From Metaphire vulgaris (lineage: Eukaryota; Annelida; Clitellata; Crassiclitellata; Megascolecidae), in assembly GCA_018105865.1 (NCBI GenBank), contig CM030865.1, forward strand, positions 5,246,182 through 5,310,181: a DNA stretch of 64,000 nucleotides. Reading direction: 5' to 3'. This document shows positions 12,054-24,005 of the stretch, one piece after another. The notes under the pieces are model-generated. The model had not been told where the DNA came from and made no database searches. It saw nothing but the letters and a program-made list of their open reading frames with translations. The position numbers were made by a program, and so were the translations under genes. Every line of letters starts with the position of its first letter. Position 1 is the stretch's first letter.

Positions 12054-14182
12054 CTACACACGCGCAATTTTCATCTCGGTGAACTTCAGTGAATAGTAGT
12101 GTCCTCGAAATGCATTCCATTCGACGCCATCGGCCCACGATGAATGATCTCCACGCAGATAAAGACCGTTGAGATTTGACTGATGGCAGTCCATATACCA
12201 CCAGGCGCCATGAAATGTCTGAGCGCAGTTGTCGTTTGGTTTGATGTCATGATCTGCGTCTTTTGTTGTGAACTGATATCCATTGTGCTGAGAGAAACTG
12301 TCTCCTGCGTTACAAAAGCCCACATTAGGTTTATTCCGTAAATACTAGACGCACATTGTCCTAGATCGTTTCTCTTAAAGTAGGCCTATCCGCAGAATTC
12401 CCGTTGATCTAAGAACTTCTTCTCATTTCTCGGAGTAACCATAGAATCCTGCAAATGTGACAACCAGTGAGGACAAAGACAGAATTTGTTTTGTCATGAT
12501 CATTCATTTAAAAGGTGACCTATAAAGGCTAACAGCAGCAGATCGCGGGGCGCACTTCCTAAACCAACGATTGACTGAGTTATAATTACAATCACTTGCA
12601 CCAGTGGTACTCAAACTTTCTCAACCTAAGAACCCATTTTAAAAGCCGTTAACCCCTTACTGTACAAAATTTTACTGTTAGATTCTGAAGGTGATTATAG
12701 TCTACACTTTAGACCAGGGCTATTCAACTGGCGGCCCGCGGACCAGATCCGGCCAGCCAGGGGTGTGAAATGGCCCGCAAAGTTACTAAAACGATCAATA
12801 ACTTTTTCTAACACATCCAAAATATTTTTTAATGTTTTGTTTTCAACTTGCACCTGGCCCTCAAGCACCAATCATACAAAATTTTTGGTCCATCGTGAAA
12901 TTTAGTTGAATACCCTTGCTTTAGACTGTTTTAACTTTCTTTAGCTGAAGCGGGAATGTGTCTAATCGAACGTAGTCCAAAGTCTAATTTCAACGGTACG
13001 GAAGATAGTAATAAGGAAATTGACAGAAATGGCGAACATTATGTATGAACATGGTACTTGCCACTGGAAATGTGCGTCAATATTCATTGCAATACCCAAA
13101 AAACAGAAGTAACAGAGTATGGAGATCACAGAACAATAAGTCTTATAAGTCATATAACGAAGATAGTTCTAAGATTCTTGCTCGAAAGAGCAAGGAGCAA
13201 GACTAGAAATGCAATAGCAGAGGAACAATATAGTTTCAAAATAGACTGCGGCTGTTGTTGGAGGCTCGGGGCGCGATGTAGCAAAACAAACGAGATTTCG
13301 GTTGATTTTGTATCAAATTATATTTATTTCAACATAGCAGTCCAAACATCAAAACGAAAGAGCTCCAGATCAAAACCAAAGATTCCGAATCTAGATACAA
13401 AGTAAGTAAGCAGATCAGACACATGACACTGTCTAAAAGCAATTTCGAGATGCTTTAAACAGCAAATAAGGAATTTAGTTGAGGTTTGGTCAACAATTGG
13501 ACCTCTACATCAATCAATAATATTCTCAATTTATAATCGTGCTGATGTCGTAAAAATTGTGCGCGGTGGCGACGAAAAAGAGTCGTCTATTCTATAAAGC
13601 AGAGATAATGGACAGATTAGGCATCAAGTTTTCAACCATTCTCATGTCTGGAAAGTTTACCTGCATCTCCGCTGTATCCAGAAACGTTCAGTGTATAGTT
13701 ATCAGCCGATGAAGCTACATTGAAGGTCGAATACTCTGCATAGCGTTTCTGTCCATCGAAATCCTCGAGTTCAATGCGCAGTTTGTAGTCGAAGGAATTC
13801 GTCAGGGCGTACAAATCTTCAAGTCCTAAAACAGTCAATTCTATATTATTAAAGGCAAAGTACAACGATTCAACGATTCGATTTTAGAATCTATTATGAA
13901 GGAAGACTGAAATGAGAAACGGAAGTTCACTTCTTTTACGGACATTTCAGTGGATAATACTAATAATAATGATAATAATCAAGGCTTTTCAGTGAGAACG
14001 CATAGGAACGGCGTTCCCACGCCTTTTTTGCCAGATTGTATATATAATTATGGATATGTAAGAATGCGTTTGGGAACATACAGGTACGGCGTTCCCACAC
14101 CTGTTTTTGTTGATGAGTAAAAATTGACGAGTTCCCAAGCCTTTTTCCGAGAAAAACACTGATAATAATAATTAATAATTAT

Positions 14183-14268
<86 letters not shown>

Positions 14269-16880
14269 TGATTTAAAGTGGTTTAGGAGGCTAAGTAAAC
14301 CTATGTAAAAACCACTGATGTAACTATCTGCATTCAATTACCTAGTTTATCGAAATAGCCTTTGAATCCGTTTACTGTTTCAACTGTCACACCCACCTCG
14401 TCCAAACTGTTCCATTTGTCCACAACCCTTGCACTAGAGAATTTTTTTCTTTCTTGGACCCACCCTCTGCTGCCATGTTAGTTTATCAGATACTGACTAC
14501 AGCTCAATTGCTTGTATTAACTTAACGAAAAATATGAATTTTTATATTTTTATTTTTTAAGCTCTGCAGTCGACTTGTCAATTGACACAATTGCAGTTGC
14601 AATTGTTATACATACATTGAGAAATATTGCAGCAATGGTCCTAGCTTCAGGGGACAATTAGATGTCTGACAAATCTGATAAGATGGAATAATTAATAATT
14701 ACTTTATAGGGAAACTATTAAAGCATTCGTACGCTCATGTAGTACTATTGTAAAAGCGTCAGCAAGAGTTGAATATCGCATTGCGTAAAATCGTTTGATT
14801 CGGATAAAATTGACATAACGAAACTGTTGGCCATAAAAGAATCAGCGCCAGTATTTCACACACAGAGCACAGTACACTCAACTACTTACTAGCACAGTAG
14901 TCTCAAACTTTTTAGGATGTCTTAGAAAGTTATGTGATGACTCGCGGACCTTATAATAATCTAAAATTTGAATTAGCTGCAGTTAACATATAGGCTAGGC
15001 TATCAATTAACATATAGACTATCATTATTAACATATAGACTATCAATTAACATATAGACTATCAATTAACATAGGCCTATAGGCTATCAATTAACATATA
15101 GACTATCAATTAACATATAGGCTACTAATTATAATTAACATATACAGTGTTGGGAGTGATCTTAGATCAAATGATCTAAGATCACGTTCTAAGATCACAA
15201 TTCATGATTCGTATTAGCTGCAGTTAACATATTATGTTAACTGCAGCTAATTCAACTTTTAAATTTTTTAAGGTACGCGAGTCATCACATAGCCATTTGT
15301 CTCGGGTCTGTTACCAAATACATGCATTGATCGACCGTTTGTATTTAAAACCAACTCTGGTTATTTTATGTGGTGCGTTTTATGAAGCTTCCGTAATGTC
15401 TGTCTAAATCGTAATAATTAAGATCACATTCCACTCTGAGTGGACATTCGCATACCACATATCTTGCTGAATTCCACGGTACAGTAGCTGTTACGTTGTT
15501 TACTAATTGAACGTAATTTTAAAAATTATTCTATACCATTATAGTTGCCAAATTTCAATTTCTTTATGCCCATCGTTCGCGTCTAGATAATATTATTGTT
15601 CGTAGATGTTCACAATCAAAGTCAACCGAACACATTGAGAAGCTGTAACTGACCGAGCCAAAATTCTCCGAGTAAATTTCCGAAGCCATCGGCATACTCT
15701 TTCCAGGTTCGATAGAAATCCTCGCTTCCATTCATGCGTCTTTGAAACACCTAAAAAGAGAAATTCGACACTGATGATTGGAAACGATTAAAATTTCATC
15801 ATTCACTACATGCTATCGAATCTAATCTATACGGGCTGGGAAATGGCAGAATGGTAACATGCTAGACAGGCACGCTGACGGACACGGGATCTGATCCTGC
15901 GGTCGACTCAGCCTTCATTCGGCAGATGGCGGTGGTAACTGAGTGGCAATTTAACCGCGAAGTAAACAGGCGCGTTGCACGAGAACACTGGCCCCGTATC
16001 GTGTAACTTGAGCCAGTTGCGTGGCAGAGAGCCGAGAAACGGAGATCAGCGCCGCCCTATGAGCCTTGAGACTTCGTGAAAGTCTTTACTTACTTAGTGA
16101 ATCTAATGCAGCTTCCTTGACTTCAGCATATTGAATGACATCGAGTTCAATGACGATTTTGCGCATTTTCTGTCCAGTGCACAGAGCAGTAACACGAAAA
16201 CTCTTCAATATTTTTAAAATTTGTTTATTTAATTTTAAATTTTTTAGTTTATTTTTATTTCTTCTTCGTCATACATTACATACAGTAAATATCATATAAT
16301 TGTATAATTTATAATATAATAAGAATAATATAATTTATAATTATATATTTTTGAAATTACTGTACGTCTATTATAATAGACGTACAGTAATTTCAAAAAT
16401 TCAAATAAAAATTTCAACAAATTAACATAGAGAACTTTAATCTTAACTAGTAGAGCCATAATGTTAATACTTGGATGGAAAGAAGAAATAAGGTTACTAA
16501 AGGGATTGGTAATCCCGTAAGGAAGTAACCCCGTACTTCATAAGCTTATAGCATTATTAAATATCATTTAGGCCTAAGCAACATCCAGTTGCGTGCTTTA
16601 ATTGAACATCTGTATACCAGAGTTGTTAAACATTTTCGCGATTGAAATGTAGCTTCAAAGCAGCTAGGAGTCCATAACTGACCAGCCATCTCTGTCCAGG
16701 ATAAGTGAAATCACAGTAGACTGAGCGGTAAAGATGTAACAGATTGCAGTTTATTCTGATCCTGTTCAAGCCGCTTGTGTTTGTGCTGGTTTCTAATTCC
16801 GAACAATCTCGAGGCCAGGCCATGAAAACGCCTGTGAACGTAAATGCCTAAGAAAGTTAATGTACAATTCTACTGGAAAC

Positions 16881-16957
<77 letters not shown>

Positions 16958-17222
16958 CAACAGTCTGCTGGATGACAGACAGTGTGCGTTATATGTTGTT
17001 ATTGTTATTGTTAATATTATTATCATTGGTAGTAGTAGTAGTAGTAGTGGTGGTAGTAGTGGTGGTAGTGGTGGTGGTGGTAGTAGTAGTAGTAGTGGTA
17101 GTAGTAGTGGTAGTAGTAGTGGTGGTAGTAGCCAGTGGTAGTACAGTGGTGGTGGTGGTGGTAGTAGTGGTGGTAGTAGTAGTAGTGGTGTAGTAGTAGT
17201 GGTAGTAGTAGTAGTCTCAGTG

Positions 17223-17265
<43 letters not shown>

Positions 17266-20200
17266 CAGTAAGAGCATTTCTATAGCGCAAATATTCGCAA
17301 AGCAGCAAATGCGCTAATGTCAGCTGCAAACCGGATCAAACAAACAATAATGTCTTTGGTTGTTTTCTAAAAGAGAACAGGGTGGCGAAACTACAGGGCG
17401 GCGCAAAAAAACGGACAAGTCTCATTTAGGTTTGCCATTTAATATAACATTGAATGAACTGTAAACTTTCAGGATGTTTTTAATGCGTAAGAAATTTCAG
17501 TCGAAGTGATGTTCAATAAGTCTTCAGTTTGCTGCGATAACCAATAATAATCGCTTGCGAAACTGTCCAATAACCCGGTTTATAGGCATAATTGACATAA
17601 TTGCAGTTTATAGGCATAATTTCAGGTTGATTTCGTCTCAGCATGCTGTCAGAATTTCTTTCAAATGTTCAATATCGCGAATTCTCTGCCTGTGGACAAG
17701 CTGTTGAAGAGTGAGGGCTAGGGTTAGCTCTCTTTGGTGACAATTTCACTTTTCAGCAGGATGGAGCACCTGATCATCATCGTTCACAAAAAAGCAGTCG
17801 CCTTTCTCACTGCTCACGTTCCAGACTTCATTGAACCAGAAAATTGGCCCCGAACAGTCCGGATTTGAATCCCGTACACTACTCAGTCTTAGGAGTGCTT
17901 CAACAGCTTTTCTATAGGCAGAGAATTCGCGATATTCAACATTTGAAAGACGTTCTGACAGCATTCTGGGACGAAATCAACCAGGACACTATCAACCGGG
18001 CTATTGGACAGTTTTGCAAGCGATTATCATTGGTTATCGCAGCAAACGGAGGACATATGAGGGGATGAGGGGATAGTAATGGCTACAACTGTAAACGAGT
18101 TCAAAATAAACCTCAGTAGTCTAGGGTATTAGATTGGACGGGAACAACAGTGGTTCTCACACAGGGCAGTCCCTACTGAACCACTTTAAACCTTGTTATA
18201 TTATTATTATATTATATTATATTATATATTATATTGAACATCACTTTGACTGAAATTTCTTACGCATTAAGAAAATCCTGAAATTTTACAGTTCATTCAA
18301 TGTTATATTAAATGGCAAACCTAAATGAGACTAGTTCGGTTTTTTGCGCCACCCTATATGTTTTCAGAAAAATAGCTTGAGAATTAACTATTTGAAAGTC
18401 AATAGGCCTACGTGAAGGTCTGGTTTATCTAATTCCATAATAATGGCACGAATTTGCTGGATTTTAGTTATCAAATTTAATGTCGGTAAAAGGAAATTCA
18501 ACGCAGCATCTTAGGCGAACATTTTCTAATATTGTCACTTATGCTCATAGACCTGCATATGCATGCTAAACAACCAGCAGCACAATTCAAAATGTAAAAT
18601 ATCTATGAAAGTCAATCTATCGCTTAAAATTGGTTTTGTGAAAGTGACAGTTAGATTTTTCGATAATACAAAATAATTGAAAAAATAACTATTTCTTGAA
18701 ATTGTGGATACCCGACGACACTTCCTATTAAGGCTACACTATAATAATACATAGTAATTTTTACGGCAATATTTCATGATGGTTTAACAGAGTAAATGCA
18801 TGACTAACCGCCAAAGTCCATGCTTTGTCTGTAACCATATTCAACGTCCTGCTCAGGGAAGAAAAACAAACATTGTAGAAATATTTAAGTCAACGTCAGA
18901 GTTTTTATCTAGGCCTGTTAGTGAAAAGCCCCCAAAAAAAAACACGCACAAAATCCCCTTCAAATCCCAGCACTTACAACTTTTTTGCATTGAACTGTGT
19001 CTCTTCCCTTCCAACCAAGTCAATTGCCCCCACCACCCTCCACCCCTATGACCCGGGCTCTGGATAAAACACTGGTCAGCATGTTGCCATGTTTGTGTTT
19101 AAGTCTCTTCAACAGCTTTCATCGTCACCACTGTTGATGGAAACCAAATTCAACTTTCCAACAGTGGTGACGTTGACTGTGATGTTAATGCTAGAATCTG
19201 GGAAGGCGTCACAGGCTTCAAGCGCTATTCCAAAGTCTCCACCAAATATGGAAGTGCAGCTCTATCAGCAAAAATACCAGGCTGCTTCTGTACTCTGCCA
19301 TTGTAATAACGACCGCTCTGTATGCAAAGGAAACAAGGAAGATGACGAAGAAAACTCAGCAGAGATTAGACGTCTTTCACCGACGATGCTTCCGTCAGAT
19401 CTTAGGAGTGACATGGAAAGATCGCATGCCCAATGAGGAAGTTATGCGACTAACTGCCAGTGTTTAATCTAGACTTCTGGACTCCGAGAGGGAAACTGAC
19501 AAAGCCGGGGGAACTGACAAAGCCGGTGGGAATTCTGCTAGAGGCTGCTGTTAGTCCATGTAGTATGCCAAAATTTCCGGAGGAATTTGAAATTTCCGGG
19601 GGAAATGGCAATTTTTCCCGGAAACGGCCTAGATTAAACACTGCTAACTGCCATGGACTCGCCACACTGTACAGTAGACGAGCGCAGACGCAGATACATT
19701 GGTCACGTCCTGAGAATGTCACCGTCAAGACCCGCAGCTCAAGCAGTGAACTGGAGACCAGAAGATGGGAAAAGAGGTATAAAAGTAAGACCGAGGATAG
19801 CATTGCAAGACACTCTCGCAGAAGACGTGAAAGATTTGGGGGGGCTAGAGATAGCCAAAGCAAGAGAAGTTGCCAGTGATCGTACCGGCTGAAGACTCGT
19901 CGTCCAATGTTCCAGAGGGTAGTGGATATCTAAGTCTAAGTCTAACAGTGTTTATTCTAGGCCTTCTTAGGGGGAATTCCCCGCCCCAAGTTTAAAAATC
20001 CCCCCATATTTCTATATGTTGCATTGGGGATGGAAATCCGCCCCCCCCCAAAAAAAAATCGTGACGAGAGAGGGTTTTTATTTTCGGAGAGGGGAAAAAT
20101 ACAAGGATGAACCTTTAGTTTGCTTGCCAGGGAGAGTATTGGAGAATTAGAGAAGGACAAGAAGGATATGAACATATGGAAGGACGTCGATGACCTTTTT

Positions 20201-22718
20201 TGCTTGTCGCCACGTCGTCCGGGAAGCCAAAAAGTATGCGGGTGACTTTTTTTGCTTGTCAAGCTTTTTGGGAGAGACAAACCTTCTTTCCCCCAAACAT
20301 TTCAAACTCCCCCCAATGTCAAGGTGGCTAGAATAAACACTGTAAGTTTAAGGTATATTTTCGCCATTATCATTACGTGACGTGTGCGGGAAGATGAAGA
20401 TGGCAGACGTGGTTACACGCTGGGCAGGAACGGCGACGGAACGGGTTCAATCCCCGTAGGAGCCCCTAAGGTCGACTCAACCTTGTTTGCCCGAGGGCGG
20501 TTGTAACATCAAAAACTGAACAGCAATGGCAACATTGCTAAGGTAACCATAGGTTCGGCGGAACGACTGGCCACCCTGTCCGCCGATGAATGGCTTAGCC
20601 GCCTATGGGCTGATGGTCATGAAACCGGAGATCAGCACCGGCACCTACGGGCACTGAACCCACTGAGCCCTCTGAGACCACTGAGCCCTTTATCATTACA
20701 TGACGAAAATTGTTTTGCTGCGTGTGACACTTTAACAGACGTAACTCGAATGAGATGTCAAACACGGGAATCGTTGGGTTGCTCCCGAATAAAACAACGC
20801 AGTAGATAGAGTTAGTTTTCCTAACGTTCTCATGCAGTGAATTTCATAGAATTGTATTGCAACGTGAAGCCTATCTAGGCTACACTGTATCGTCGAACAT
20901 GTCTGTTTTGCCGGAGATGGAAGGAGTAGTTGAATACGACTGAAGGAAGAAGTCAGGGTAGAGAGGGTCGTTAATGGTGGTTCTGTGGGTGAACAGACTT
21001 CGCTTAATGCTTTCAGGAATTTGAAACCAGTAAACGACGGGAAGTTTTCTAACTTAAGGGCACGGAAGCCTGCATATTTGCACCTGGAAGGTCAACGTCG
21101 GGCATTTGAGAAATTTAAGAATTTGACTAACTTAGGCCATCAATGAGCATAATTTCTATGGTTGCGAAAGAGGGTGCTCGGGGCAGGGAGACGATATCTA
21201 GACCAAATATAATCCGATTTTCAAATTTTTTAATATATATTTTGCTCCAGTTACATTCCTCTACAACTTTGCCGCTCACAGAAGATAGATTACCACTCAA
21301 AATTTCTTGTTGCACAGCTTGGAACAAAAAATGCTTTGAGGGAGGGTTTGTTTTAGGCCGTAAAGTGGACCACTCGCAAATGTTTTAAATTTTTGCACGG
21401 ATGGTTTGAAAGAGGAATAAAAATGCAAAACATGGGTGTATACCTCATCTTTCTAGCTTTCATAGAACTCGAGCAACTGCATGTTGAAAACAATCCAAAA
21501 TTACGTGAAAATACGCAGAAACGCTGATTTCTTAAGGGGTTTAGATCGTTGACCAACTTAGGCCGACTTTGTTGGTTGCTTAAGGTTGACCTTCCAGGTG
21601 CAAATATTTAGGCTTCCGTGCTTAAGGGATACTTCTTCTTTCTTTCCTTCCGTCTTTCCCTATTGGGTTGGACGATGGGTCTGAACGAGTTCCTTCCACT
21701 TCTGTCTGTCTCTTGCTGCTCTGGTCAATTGGATGAAGTTCATTTGCATTTCTTCTGCATCCTCTTTTAAGTTTTCTATCCATGTTTTTCTTGGTCTTCC
21801 TTTTCTCCTTTCCCCTTCAACAAAGTTATATAGTGCTTTCTTTGGTATTCTTCCTTCCTTCATTCTTTCAACATGACCAAACCATTTCAGTCTTCGTTTC
21901 TGTATTGATTCAAATATCGTTTCTTTTTACTCTGTCTTTTCTCTGATCATTTCATTTCTTATTCTTTGTCTTCTGCTGACTCCTGCAGGCATACACTCAA
22001 GGGATACACTCAATGCTAATTGGAGGCAGTTTGAACTGAACTGAACTGAAACATCATTTATTTTTCAACGTTAAGCAGACATTTCCATTAATACAGTCAC
22101 TGAAAACATGTCCATGATGAAGAACATAATGGAGGAAAGAAAACAAAATATCTCAAGACTGTTATCTTATCTAAAAAGTTAACAACAACAAAATAACACA
22201 GTGAAGAGCACGAGAAAAATATGTTGAAAAAAAGTTGACTGAAGGGACCATAGGTCAATAGTTCAAGTGAATGTGGAGGACGCTGTTACAGTGCAATCCG
22301 AATATGTATCCTAATAATTAATGTGCTTCGGTAAATAATTATAATTACATTAAAGCACAAACTTCTAGATTTAGGCGACACTTTCCGATTGCCAGTGAAA
22401 ATCGATATTTACCAAAAAGGTTCTGCAGGAGTCGATAGCAAGAAATCGTCTGAGTGATTGACACGTTACCAAATCACAGGTGGTGTTATCGTAGACATTG
22501 AAGGCAATGCAGTCATAAAAGTCCATGCACAATCTTGCACATGCAGTGACAGAGTTGGTGGTGACTGGACGTCTCTGAGTCGGCGATGCAACAGCACACA
22601 GCCATCCTCCATATCTACTGAAAACACCGTCGAAATCTTTTCTTATAAATTCCGCGTTCACGTCTTTGTACATCAGAACAATCTTCAATAAGATGAAGAT
22701 TTCCTTCAGGAGTTTCAT
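12054..22718 (-). CDS. secreted PAN/apple-fibrinogen-like lectin, copy B, six exons
   Basis: Exons in transcript order: 22718-22413, 18848-18809, 16831-16683, 15750-15654, 13825-13661, 12304-12054. They total 1,008 bases, 335 codons plus TAG, and all phases agree (0, 1, 0, 1, 1). Residues 1-22 are a signal peptide; about 25-102 form a PAN/apple-type module with [20 protein letters not shown]. Residues 103-116 come from a microexon. Residues 120-335 are a full fibrinogen C-terminal domain: cysteines 125/155, [24 protein letters not shown], calcium motif DADHD (268-272), cysteine pair 279/292 and end MKIARV. Such proteins usually bind acetylated sugars in invertebrate defence; the ligand here is unknown. 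Donors gtcagt and gttagt are non-consensus but usable. ATG choice: first Met of the hydrophobic signal segment. A 417-base open frame extends upstream but lacks signal character. Confidence 0.88.
12715..12918. mobile_element. hAT-like element, CAGGGCTATTCAACTGG family
   Basis: 204 bases in the last intron of lectin copy B; right end GTTGAATACCCTTG; exact duplications ctttagac (12707-12714, 12919-12926). Confidence 0.92.
13070..13245 (+). pseudogene. LINE fragment, RT domain start
   Basis: A shifted IFIAIPKK then [18 protein letters not shown] and AIAEEQYSF are the opening RT motifs of a jockey/CR1-like LINE. Lies in the last intron of lectin copy B, orientation opposite to the gene. Confidence 0.75.
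14160..14395 (+). repeat. (AAT)n plus AGTGGTTTAGGAGGCTAAG repeat
   Basis: (AAT)n from 14,183 to 14,267, then GTGATTTAAAGTGGTTTAGG and about 110 bases of shared body ending GGCTATTTCGATAAAC-like sequence. Confidence 0.8.
14931..15294. repeat. inverted-repeat element with an internal minisatellite
   Basis: Arms 14,931-14,994 and 15,230-15,294 are inverted (GTGATGACTCGCGGACC; TTAGCTGCAGTTAACAT). Between them lie about seven 19-21 base units AATTAACATATAGACTATC (14,986-15,140) and a GATCTTAGATC palindrome (15,157-15,178). In intron 3 of lectin copy B region. Confidence 0.8.
15836..16098 (+). repeat. tRNA-derived SINE
   Basis: Head atggcagaatggtaacatgc with a worn B-box (GGATCTGATCC), body GTCGACTCAGCCTT and ACGGAGATCAGCGCCGCC, tail TTTACTTACTTA. 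In intron 3 of lectin copy B. Confidence 0.75.
16347..16400. repeat. 54-base perfect palindrome
   Basis: Two 27-base arms with no spacer, centred between 16,373 and 16,374 (TCTATTA/TAATAGA). AT-rich flanks. In an intron of lectin copy B. Confidence 0.95.
16882..17270 (+). repeat. (TAG)n/(GTAGTG)n microsatellite
   Basis: Two blocks (16,882-16,955 and 17,030-17,270) of TAG and TGG triplets. Open in all frames purely because of the triplet period; not coding. Confidence 0.95.
17394..18356. mobile_element. mariner/Tc1-like foldback element with transposase remnants
   Basis: Outer ends GGGCGGCGCAAAAAAACGGA and its inverted partner at 18,335-18,355, after TA at 17392. The right half encodes the 3' part of a DDE transposase on + (about 17,735-18,068): [43 protein letters not shown]. 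The left half (about 17,500-17,706) repeats the same 3' region in inverted orientation. Frameshifts between the two DDE motifs make it inactive. Lies in intron 2 of lectin copy B and is absent from unit A. Confidence 0.82.
18809..18848 (-). CDS. 40-base microexon of lectin copy B
   Basis: Minus-strand reading: pyrimidine tract and gagcag acceptor, then GAC GTT GAA TAT GGT, ending GGC G before gttagt. It encodes [13 protein letters not shown]. It begins in phase 0 and ends in phase 1, exactly the join needed between the PAN exon (ends phase 0) and the first fibrinogen exon (starts with two bases of a split codon). Copy A has the same microexon, which makes chance unlikely. Confidence 0.82.
18897..19074. 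mobile_element. decayed hAT-like element, CAGTGTTTTATCCAG family
   Basis: Left end degraded (CAGAGTTTTTATCTAGG), right end CTGGATAAAACACTG intact. The interior matches the copy at 28,400 (CATTGAACTGTGTCT). Lies in intron 2 of lectin copy B. Confidence 0.65.
19135..19900 (+). pseudogene. LINE fragment, C-terminal part of the reverse transcriptase ORF
   Basis: In drifting frames: [20 protein letters not shown] (about 19,356-19,415), NEEVMRLTA, then after a hAT-like insertion [22 protein letters not shown]. This is the usual post-RT tail of jockey/CR1-like LINEs. Stops and frameshifts. The clade is not resolved. Confidence 0.75.
19458..19643. mobile_element. hAT-like element, CAGTGTTTAATCTAG family, inside a LINE
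   Basis: 186 bases with inverted ends CAGTGTTTAATCTAG and CTAGATTAAACACTG. Exact 8-bp duplications ctaactgc (19450-19457, 19644-19651). Removing it and one duplication restores continuous LINE reading frame across the site. Confidence 0.92.
19946..20342. mobile_element. hAT-like element, CAGTGTTTATTCTAG family
   Basis: Inverted ends CAGTGTTTATTCTAGG and GCTAGAATAAACACTG. Flanks taagtctaa and taagtttaa match at 8 of 9. Two GACAAGCAAAAAAGGTCATC-type boxes lie inside (20,190 and 20,242). Confidence 0.82.
20393..20700 (+). repeat. tRNA-derived SINE
   Basis: A-box-like tggcagacgtggttacacgc and B-box GGGTTCAATCC head, then body words GTCGACTCAACCTT and ACCGGAGATCAGCACCGGC. Body shared with 15,836-16,090 and, inverted, 4,907-5,122. 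Confidence 0.75.
21655..22000 (-). pseudogene. LINE fragment, C-terminal end of ORF2
   Basis: Minus strand: [35 protein letters not shown], then [13 protein letters not shown] and a stop at about 21,660. One upstream stop at KTE. Relatively young by appearance. Confidence 0.82.
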
Positions 22719-23442
22719 GTTCAGTTGACACGGTGCGTTTTCTAAGCTCGGTGAGATTTTGTATTTAATCAATTTGTTATTCGTCAATTCTGTAGGCCTA
22801 TCTATACGAGTGTTATAAGTTCAAGGATGTAACATCTGTCCGACTGATTGGACGGGATAGAGTTTGCACCGATTCATCTGTTGCGCTGTCTGGCCGCCGT
22901 GAATCGTAGTAGTCAAGGAGTTGGTTCCAAACATGATTTGATATTCGTTCCCGAAAATCGATTCGGAACTGGAAGAAAACGCCGAAAATCGCCGCCCTGG
23001 CTAATTCCGGAAAAGGACATAGAAAAACTGGTCATGTCGCTTCCGCTCAATCAATAGACTGCATCGGCAACCATTGAGGATGAAGCAGTACGGGTGTTGA
23101 AAAGAATGCATTAGTCTCTTTCAAACTGATAGCATTGTTTTGTTGCTGCCTCACGTCTCTAGACATTCTAGCGTTCAAAGACATCAATGACTGCGCGTCT
23201 ATCATTGTTTGACGATCGTGCACCTTTTGATGCATCGTCTCCCGTCCTCTCAATTGCCTGTCTAAATGACTGTTTACATTTACTAGCTGTGCAGATCGGG
23301 CATAGAAATCTACTATACCCCGAAACCAGTTGCTACATAATATATGATATTCTTTGACTACAATGTAATCCTATTATTTGGCATTTGCTATTTATTCAGC
23401 GCCGAAACGAGAGGATCAGGTGAGGTGGATATTGCTTCCAAC

Positions 23443-23766
23443 CAGGGCCGCCGGAGGGGGCAGGGGAGCAACTGCACAGGGGCCCGGCGGTCTGAGGGGG
23501 CCCGGGCCGATGATGAATATGTATAATTAACAATAATTTGAATAATAACACTAAAGTAGAGGGGGCCCGGCAAGCAAAAGGGGGCCCGGCGTGAAAAGGT
23601 TGACAAGCAAAAAGGTCATCACCTAATTTTAAGATGTAAAAGAGGCTGACAAGCAAAAAAAGGTCGTCAGGTAATTTTAAGATGTAAAATTGGCTGACAA
23701 GCAAAAAAAGGTCGTCAAAGAAATTTTATTCTGCACAGGGGCCCGGAATTTCTCTCGGCGGGCCTG
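23443..23766. mobile_element. hAT-like element, CAGGGCCGCCGG family, empty in unit A
   Basis: 324 bases; right end CTCGGCGGGCCTG. Exact duplications cttccaac (23435-23442, 23767-23774). Unit A reads tgccttccatggttg without insertion at 8,828. Three internal GACAAGCAAAAA boxes. Confidence 0.92.
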
Positions 23767-24005
23767 CTTCCAACAGTTGCAATTGTTGTTACTACTTGTA
23801 TGTGAGTTCAACGAGAGAACCATGGATCTCTTTCGATTGTTTTGCTATGTCGGAGCCGATATAGAATTCGCGTGATTTGGACACGTTGGCATTTATATTT
23901 TAACACTTTCGAGTTATCGTTATTTCGACGGATGTTTAGCCATGAGCGTCAGCTGCAAATTTTTCAGGTGGAAAATGATTTGCATAAAGACCGTGGCGAA
24001 ACAAG

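Noticed and set aside
16880..17329. Long open frames of poly-Val, poly-Thr or poly-Leu on both strands
   Set aside because: They exist only because (TAG)n and (TGG)n arrays have no stops in some frames.
22719..22787. Earlier Met upstream of the copy B signal peptide
   Set aside because: The extra 23 residues are not conserved in copy A, and the signal peptide fits the later Met.
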